From positions 434,001-498,000 of the forward strand of contig NZ_CP009428.1 in assembly GCF_000758725.1 (NCBI RefSeq): a stretch of DNA of 64,000 bases, read 5' to 3'. Origin of the DNA: Paenibacillus odorifer. Its GTDB lineage: Bacteria; Bacillota; Bacilli; Paenibacillales; Paenibacillaceae. The notes under the pieces were generated by a model, which saw only the letters and a list, made by a program, of their open reading frames with translations, was not told the DNA's origin and made no database searches. The number at the start of each line of letters is the position of its first letter. Position 1 is the stretch's first letter. Below are positions 63,757 through 64,000 of this stretch, piece by piece. A program made the position numbers and the translations under genes.

Positions 63757-64000
63757 ATGAATGTCACCACTACGGCTGCACCAGCAGCAACACGGCGCAA
63801 AATACTGCCCGGCTTCGGGCTGACGATGGGCTACAGTGTACTATACCTGAGTCTAGTGGTTCTACTGCCACTTTCGGCGCTGCTGTTCAATTCTACAGGT
63901 CTGAGCTGGGCGAAATTCTGGGATGTAGCTACGGACCCGCGGGTATTAGCCTCGTATCGTGTGAGCCTGTCGACAGCTGCTGCGGCCGCTTTTGTAGATG
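63757..64000 (+). CDS. cysT: Sulfate ABC transporter permease CysT (5' part, cut by window edge)
   Basis: Translation from ATG 63757 gives MNVTTTAAPAATRRKILPGF, then a first helix containing LYLSLVVLLPLSALLF and GLSWAKFWDVATDPRVLASYRVSLSTA, the standard N-terminus of CysT/CysU permeases. The frame is open to base 64000. AAAGGA lies about 10 bases upstream. Second gene of the sulfate operon; cysW and cysA are expected beyond the window. Confidence 0.92.
   Translation, partial: MNVTTTAAPAATRRKILPGFGLTMGYSVLYLSLVVLLPLSALLFNSTGLSWAKFWDVATDPRVLASYRVSLSTAAAAAFVD

Overview
The window reads as chromosomal DNA from a Gram-positive, AT-moderate Bacillales organism, most likely a Paenibacillus. Reasons: strong AGGAGG-type ribosome sites, TTGACA/TATAAT promoters, Bce-type and YvfRSTU-type regulator/transporter modules, a TPP-controlled thiXYZ-type locus, MITE-like and dispersed intergenic repeats, and many short divergent regulator/target pairs. 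This placement is inference from gene content, not from a marker gene. I saw no rRNA, tRNA, transposase, prophage or CRISPR array.

Layout. 1-5.3 kb: the 5' part of a DHA2 drug pump (minus strand), then a copper module (csoR, copZ, copA) with two CsoR-type operators, and a nitroreductase. 5.4-9.2 kb: an ABC exporter with its DesK/NarL-type two-component system (yvfRSTU-like) and a phosphatase remnant. 9.6-13.7 kb: a divergent IF-3 paralogue, a LysR regulator divergent from a tautomerase/carboxymuconolactone-decarboxylase pair, and an ECF sigma factor fused to a DUF1835-like domain. 13.9-25.1 kb: an orphan FtsX-type permease, a phosphotransferase, an AraC regulator beside a GH127 arabinofuranosidase, an ABC exporter preceded by what looks like a leader-peptide attenuator, a NUDIX hydrolase, and a LysR/O-methyltransferase pair. 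25.2-32.5 kb: a complete Bce-type resistance module and a TetR/DHA2 pump pair. 32.5-37.5 kb: a beta-propeller protein, a nucleotidyltransferase and a TagA-type glycosyltransferase embedded among three unrelated tandem-repeat arrays. 37.5-41.6 kb: a TPP-riboswitch-controlled pyrimidine/thiamine ABC transporter whose genes are separated by four tandem copies of a 185-bp MITE-like element. 41.7-49.7 kb: a CorA-like membrane protein, an MFS transporter, a PPOX protein and a third regulator/transporter module (OmpR-type response regulator, histidine kinase, lantibiotic-immunity-like ABC exporter). 49.8-53.8 kb: an ArsR/SmtB metal sensor, a CPBP protease and a Zn/Cd/Pb P-type ATPase. 53.9-64 kb: a chemoreceptor with a sigma-D promoter, lactate dehydrogenase, a CcdC-like protein, a GlsB stress protein, 6-phosphogluconolactonase, a large membrane-anchored alpha/beta hydrolase, and the start of a sulfate ABC operon behind a highly structured leader.

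How it works together. The window is dominated by detoxification: two metal-efflux P-type ATPases with cognate sensors, two DHA2 pumps sharing the same palindromic operator core, and four antimicrobial ABC systems controlled in two ways (two-component signalling for three, apparently ribosome-sensing attenuation for the fourth). The rest is metabolic housekeeping (thiamine, sulfate, lactate, pentose phosphate) with visible RNA-level control.

The most interesting unexplained items are the leader at 20.7-21.0 kb, the structured sulfate leader at 62.35-62.49 kb, the sigma/DUF1835 fusion, the IF-3 paralogue, and the repeat families at 34.6-37.4 and 39.5-40.2 kb.
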